Assembly: GCF_003997935.1 (NCBI RefSeq)
Contig: NZ_RZQL01000020.1
Coordinates: forward strand, 1-44,778
Length of the DNA stretch: 44,778 bases
From: Mesorhizobium sp. M7A.F.Ca.US.006.01.1.1
GTDB taxonomy: Bacteria; Pseudomonadota; Alphaproteobacteria; Rhizobiales; Rhizobiaceae
Reading direction: 5' to 3'
Positions 41,821 through 44,778 of this stretch are shown one piece after another. The first letter of the stretch is position 1, and every line of letters starts with the position of its first letter. The notes below the pieces were generated by a model that saw nothing but the letters and a program-made list of their open reading frames with translations, was not told the origin of the DNA and searched no databases. Made by a program: the position numbers and the translations under genes.

Positions 41821-42828
41821 ATGAAATACGCTCTTTCCACTCTCGCCGGCGCCACCGCGCTGGCAATCAGCCTGATCGCCGGTCCGGCAAAGGCGGAAGA
41901 TGATGGCATCATTGTCTACAACGCCCAGCACGAAAGCCTGACCAAGGCGTGGGCCGAAGGCTTCACCAAGGAAACCGGCATCAAGGTCACCGTGCGCAAT
42001 GGCGGCGACAGCGATTTCTCCAACCAGATCGTCGCCGAAGGTACGTCTTCGCCGGCCGACGTGTTTCTGACCGAAAACTCGCCGGCCATGGTGCTGGTCG
42101 AGACGGCCGGCCTTTTCGCACCGGTCGACGCCGACACGCTGGCACAGGTTCCCCAGGACTATCAGCCGGCCAGCGGCAAATGGGTCGGCGTTGCCGCGCG
42201 CAGCACGGTCTTTGCCTACAACAAGACCAAGCTGACCGCCGACCAGTTGCCCAAGTCGATGCTTGACCTCGCCGATCCGAGCTGGAAGGGCCGCTGGGCC
42301 GCCTCCCCGTCGGGCGCCGATTTCCAGGCCATCGTCAGCGCCCTGCTTCAGCTCAAGGGCGAAGCCGCTACCGCCGACTGGCTGAAGGCGATGAAAACCA
42401 ATTTCACCGCCTACAAGGGCAACAGCACGGTGATGAAGGCAGTCAATGCCGGCGAAATCGAAGGCGGCGTGATATACCACTATTACTACTTCGGCGATCA
42501 GGCCAAGACCGGTGAAAACAGTAAGAATGTCGAGCTGCACTATTTCAAGAACCAGGATCCGGGCGCCTTCGTCTCGATCTCCGGCGGCGGCGTGCTGGCC
42601 TCGAGCAAGCATCCGAAGGAAGCCCAGGCCTTCCTGAAATGGGTGACTGGCAAGGGCGGCCAGGACGTGCTGAAGACCGGCGATTCCTTCGAATACGCAG
42701 TCGGCAAGGGCGCGGACTCCAACCCGAAGCTGGTGCCGCTCGCCGATCTGCAGGCACCGAAGGTCGACGCCACGACGCTGAACTCCAAGAAGGTCACCGA
42801 CCTGATGACGGCAGCCGGCTTGCTTTAG
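41821..42828 (+). CDS. fbpA: Ferric-iron ABC transporter, periplasmic binding protein
   Basis: A 335-aa periplasmic binding protein of the FbpA/FutA/SfuA group, which captures ferric ions for the membrane importer. The signal peptide is residues 1-25 (ISLIAGPAKA, then EDD). The mature N-terminus IIVYNAQHESLTKAWAEGFT and ADVFLTENSPAMVLVETAGLF are family hallmarks. The tyrosine cluster IYHYYYFGD holds the tyrosines that bind iron in FbpA-type proteins. ATG at 41821 is chosen because it starts the signal peptide. An IRO box is upstream and a terminator follows before fbpB, which should give more binding protein than permease. Confidence 0.94.
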   Translation: MKYALSTLAGATALAISLIAGPAKAEDDGIIVYNAQHESLTKAWAEGFTKETGIKVTVRNGGDSDFSNQIVAEGTSSPADVFLTENSPAMVLVETAGLFAPVDADTLAQVPQDYQPASGKWVGVAARSTVFAYNKTKLTADQLPKSMLDLADPSWKGRWAASPSGADFQAIVSALLQLKGEAATADWLKAMKTNFTAYKGNSTVMKAVNAGEIEGGVIYHYYYFGDQAKTGENSKNVELHYFKNQDPGAFVSISGGGVLASSKHPKEAQAFLKWVTGKGGQDVLKTGDSFEYAVGKGADSNPKLVPLADLQAPKVDATTLNSKKVTDLMTAAGLL

Positions 42829-42861
42829 TTGCCATTCCTCCTAAAAGGACAACCGGCCACG

Positions 42862-42905
42862 CTCCCGCGGGACTTCGCCTTCCGCGGGAGTGATTTTGTT
42901 TTTCG
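42862..42905 (+). terminator. Intrinsic terminator between fbpA and fbpB
   Basis: CTCCCGCGG at 42862-42870 pairs perfectly with CCGCGGGAG at 42882-42890 over 11 bases, followed by TGATTTTGTTTTT. A 9-bp G+C stem and T-rich tail make a good terminator. Partial read-through would allow low-level fbpBC expression after abundant fbpA. Confidence 0.8.
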
Positions 42906-43002
42906 AGATGGCATTCGTCGATGACGACACGCTGTGTTCCCGACCGCGATTGCGGTCCTTCAATTGCTGCCGCTGGACGGCAACGGCACGGCGTCTGACC
43001 TG

Positions 43003-44583
43003 ATGCAGTCTGCGGTCGATCTCGCGCGCTCGGGCCTGCCTTCGGGCATAGGCCGAAAGGCTCGGCGACGTGCACCGCTTTGGCTGGTCATCGCCGCCAT
43101 CTTCGTCGCGCTGCTGGCGCTGGTGCCGCTTGCCTTCATCATCTGGATCGCGGTGCAGACCGGTTGGGAAACCGTCTCGGCGCTGGTCTTCCGGCCGCGT
43201 GTCGGCGAGCTTCTCGTCAACACTGTCCTGCTGGTCGCGCTCTGCGTGCCGATCACCATCGTGCTGTCGGTTTCGCTGGCCTGGCTGACCGAGCGCAGCG
43301 ACCTGCCGGGCGCCCGGCTCTGGGCCTGGCTGTGCGTGGCGCCGCTCGCCATCCCAGCCTTCGTGCACAGCTATGCCTGGATCACCATGGTGCCGGGACT
43401 GCACGGCCTGTGGGCCGGCGTGCTGGTTTCCGTGATCGCCTATTTCCCGTTCCTGTATCTGCCGGTGTCCGCGGCGTTGCGCCGTCTCGATCCTGCCCTC
43501 GAGGACGCCGCCGCCGCACTCGGCCTTGGGCCACGGCGCGTGTTCTGGCGTGTCGTGCTGCCGCAACTGCGGCTCGCCATCTGCGGCGGCTCGCTGCTGG
43601 TCGGCCTGCACCTGCTGGCCGAGTACGGCCTCTATGTCTTCATCCGCTTCGACACCTTCACCACGGCGATCGTCGACCAGTTCCAGTCGACCTTCAACGG
43701 ACCGGCCGCCAACATGCTGGCCGGCGTGCTGGTGAGCTGCTGTTTCGTGCTGCTCGGCCTCGAAGTGCTGGTGCGCGGCGAGGAACGCTATGCCCGTGTC
43801 GGCTCCGGCGCCGCACGTTATCAGCAGCGCACGAGCCTCGGACGCGCCACCATCCCAAGCCTGCTCTTGCTTGTCGTCACCACGCTGCTGGCGCTCGGCG
43901 TGCCGTTCGTCACCATCGGCGGCTGGCTTGCCGCCGGCGGCGCCGCTGTCTGGCGCTTGGACGAGATTGGCCTGGCGCTTGGCCAGACGCTGTTCCTGGC
44001 GCTCGCCGGCGCCTTGCTCGCTACCGTCGCCGCCATGCCGATGGCCTGGATCTCGATCCGCGCGCCGGGGCCATTGCAGCGTATACTGGAGGGCTGCAAC
44101 TACATTGTCGGCTCGTTGCCCGGGGTCGTCATCGCACTGGCGCTGGTCACCATCACCGTGCGCATCGCGCTGCCGCTCTACCAGACCCTGTTCACCATCC
44201 TGGTGGCCTATGCGCTGATGTTCCTGCCGCGCGCGTTGGTCAGCCTGCGGGCATCGATCGCGCAGGCGCCGGTCGAGCTCGAACGCGCCGCTTCCAGCCT
44301 CGGACGGCCGCCGCTGCAGGCGCTGTGGTCGACGACGATCCGCCTGTCGGCGCCAGGTGCCGCGGCCGGCATGGCGCTGGTGGCGCTCGGCATCATGAAC
44401 GAACTGACCGCCACCCAGATGCTGGCGCCGAACGGCACCCGCACGCTGGCAATGGCGTTCTGGTCCTACAGTGGCGAGATTGATTATGCCTCGGCGGCAC
44501 CCTACGCCTTCATCATGGTGGCGATGTCGCTGCCCTTGACCTGGCTGCTCTATGTCCAGTCGAAACGGATGGCCGGACGATGA
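43003..44583 (+). CDS. fbpB: Ferric-iron ABC transporter, permease
   Basis: A 526-aa membrane permease, fused from two copies of the binding-protein-dependent transport domain, as in FbpB/SfuB. It has about 12 helices. Two EAA loops that contact the ATPase are visible: [20 protein letters not shown] in the first half and [20 protein letters not shown] in the second. It pairs with the binding protein upstream and the ATPase downstream. The start is uncertain: ATG at 43003 ([11 protein letters not shown]) or GTG at 42934; neither has a convincing ribosome-binding site. Its stop overlaps the fbpC start by 4 bases (ATGA). Confidence 0.92.
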   Translation: MQSAVDLARSGLPSGIGRKARRRAPLWLVIAAIFVALLALVPLAFIIWIAVQTGWETVSALVFRPRVGELLVNTVLLVALCVPITIVLSVSLAWLTERSDLPGARLWAWLCVAPLAIPAFVHSYAWITMVPGLHGLWAGVLVSVIAYFPFLYLPVSAALRRLDPALEDAAAALGLGPRRVFWRVVLPQLRLAICGGSLLVGLHLLAEYGLYVFIRFDTFTTAIVDQFQSTFNGPAANMLAGVLVSCCFVLLGLEVLVRGEERYARVGSGAARYQQRTSLGRATIPSLLLLVVTTLLALGVPFVTIGGWLAAGGAAVWRLDEIGLALGQTLFLALAGALLATVAAMPMAWISIRAPGPLQRILEGCNYIVGSLPGVVIALALVTITVRIALPLYQTLFTILVAYALMFLPRALVSLRASIAQAPVELERAASSLGRPPLQALWSTTIRLSAPGAAAGMALVALGIMNELTATQMLAPNGTRTLAMAFWSYSGEIDYASAAPYAFIMVAMSLPLTWLLYVQSKRMAGR

Positions 44584-44778
44584 GCTTTCTCGAAATCAGC
44601 GGCCTGCACAAGCAATACGGCCCGGTGGCCGCCCTTGCCGGCGTCGACCTGAGCGTCGCCAGCGGCAGCCGCACGGCGATCGTCGGTCCTTCCGGCTGCG
44701 GCAAGACGACCTTGCTGCGGCTGATTGCCGGCTTCGAGGCGCCGGACCAGGGGCACATCACGCTCGACGGTGCGATAT
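44580..44778 (+). CDS. fbpC: Ferric-iron ABC transporter ATPase, N-terminal part
   Basis: The first 66 codons of an ABC ATPase; the gene runs off the right edge. The N-terminus is [20 protein letters not shown], then the Walker A motif [20 protein letters not shown], as in FbpC-type ATPases that power ferric-iron uptake. It starts within the fbpB stop codon (ATGA overlap), so its synthesis is coupled to the permease. The Walker B and signature motifs are outside the window. Assignment to iron transport rests on the upstream partners. Confidence 0.93.
   Translation, partial: MSFLEISGLHKQYGPVAALAGVDLSVASGSRTAIVGPSGCGKTTLLRLIAGFEAPDQGHITLDGAI

Overview
The window reads as chromosomal DNA of an alphaproteobacterium of the order Rhizobiales, most like Mesorhizobium. 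The evidence is high G+C, dense gene packing, order-typical neighbourhoods (prmC-prfA-ptsP-lysC next to ubiG; secA beside a parvulin and argJ; an adenosyltransferase, rhomboid, etfBA and 3-hydroxyacyl-CoA dehydrogenase run), an RirA-type iron box, a SigF/NrsF pair, and short dispersed intergenic repeats of the kind common in rhizobia. The genus is inferred. I see no transposase, integrase, phage gene, rRNA or CRISPR array. Most of the window is core genome.

Layout. 1-4.8 kb (minus): start of prmC, then prfA, ptsP (nitrogen phosphotransferase EI) and lysC. 5.0-7.8 kb (plus): a CHASE3 hybrid histidine kinase and ubiG. 7.8-10.0 kb: flavin reductase, an EamA exporter divergent from a MarR regulator with candidate operators, and two degenerate dispersed repeats. 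10.0-13.1 kb (minus): an orphan HExxH protein, then DUF1178, a nitrilase-family amidohydrolase, grxC and comF; a methyltransferase-like gene diverges. 14.0-17.2 kb (minus): an Flp pilin, a small membrane protein, and a tightly coupled argJ-GNAT-Nudix operon. 17.4-19.6 kb (plus): a secreted metacaspase and a TetR regulator. Between them lies a short unit with a good promoter, a possibly leaderless micro-ORF and an intrinsic terminator inside it.

19.6-26.6 kb: a parvulin foldase divergent from secA, then an inverted repeat pair and a flippase/BioF2-like acyltransferase pair. 26.6-29.8 kb: tRNA-Leu(CAA), a YqaA-type membrane protein, dsbB, a long inverted repeat, an HNH nuclease and an AlkA-like glycosylase. 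29.9-33.9 kb: gluQ, a second EamA exporter convergent with a YihY protein (sharing an 8-nt repeat hairpin), an SDR and a HIG1-like protein. 33.9-38.2 kb: PduO-type cobalamin adenosyltransferase, rhomboid protease, etfB-etfA and a 3-hydroxybutyryl-CoA dehydrogenase, a fatty-acid/butyryl-CoA and electron-transfer group. 38.2-41.6 kb (minus): a three-PAS diguanylate cyclase and the ECF sigma factor/NrsF anti-sigma pair with a matching autoregulatory promoter. 41.8-44.8 kb (plus): a ferric-iron ABC importer (fbpA, fbpB, start of fbpC) behind an IRO box, with an internal terminator that would favour the binding protein.

The most unusual signals are regulatory. They are the micro-ORF in which a Pro-Pro-Pro stretch coincides with a terminator stem (18.7 kb), the terminator-like hairpin in the secA leader (20.7 kb), mutually exclusive hairpins before lysC (4.9 kb), and the orphan metallopeptidase-like gene (10.0 kb). 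All were read by eye, without searches or folding calculations.
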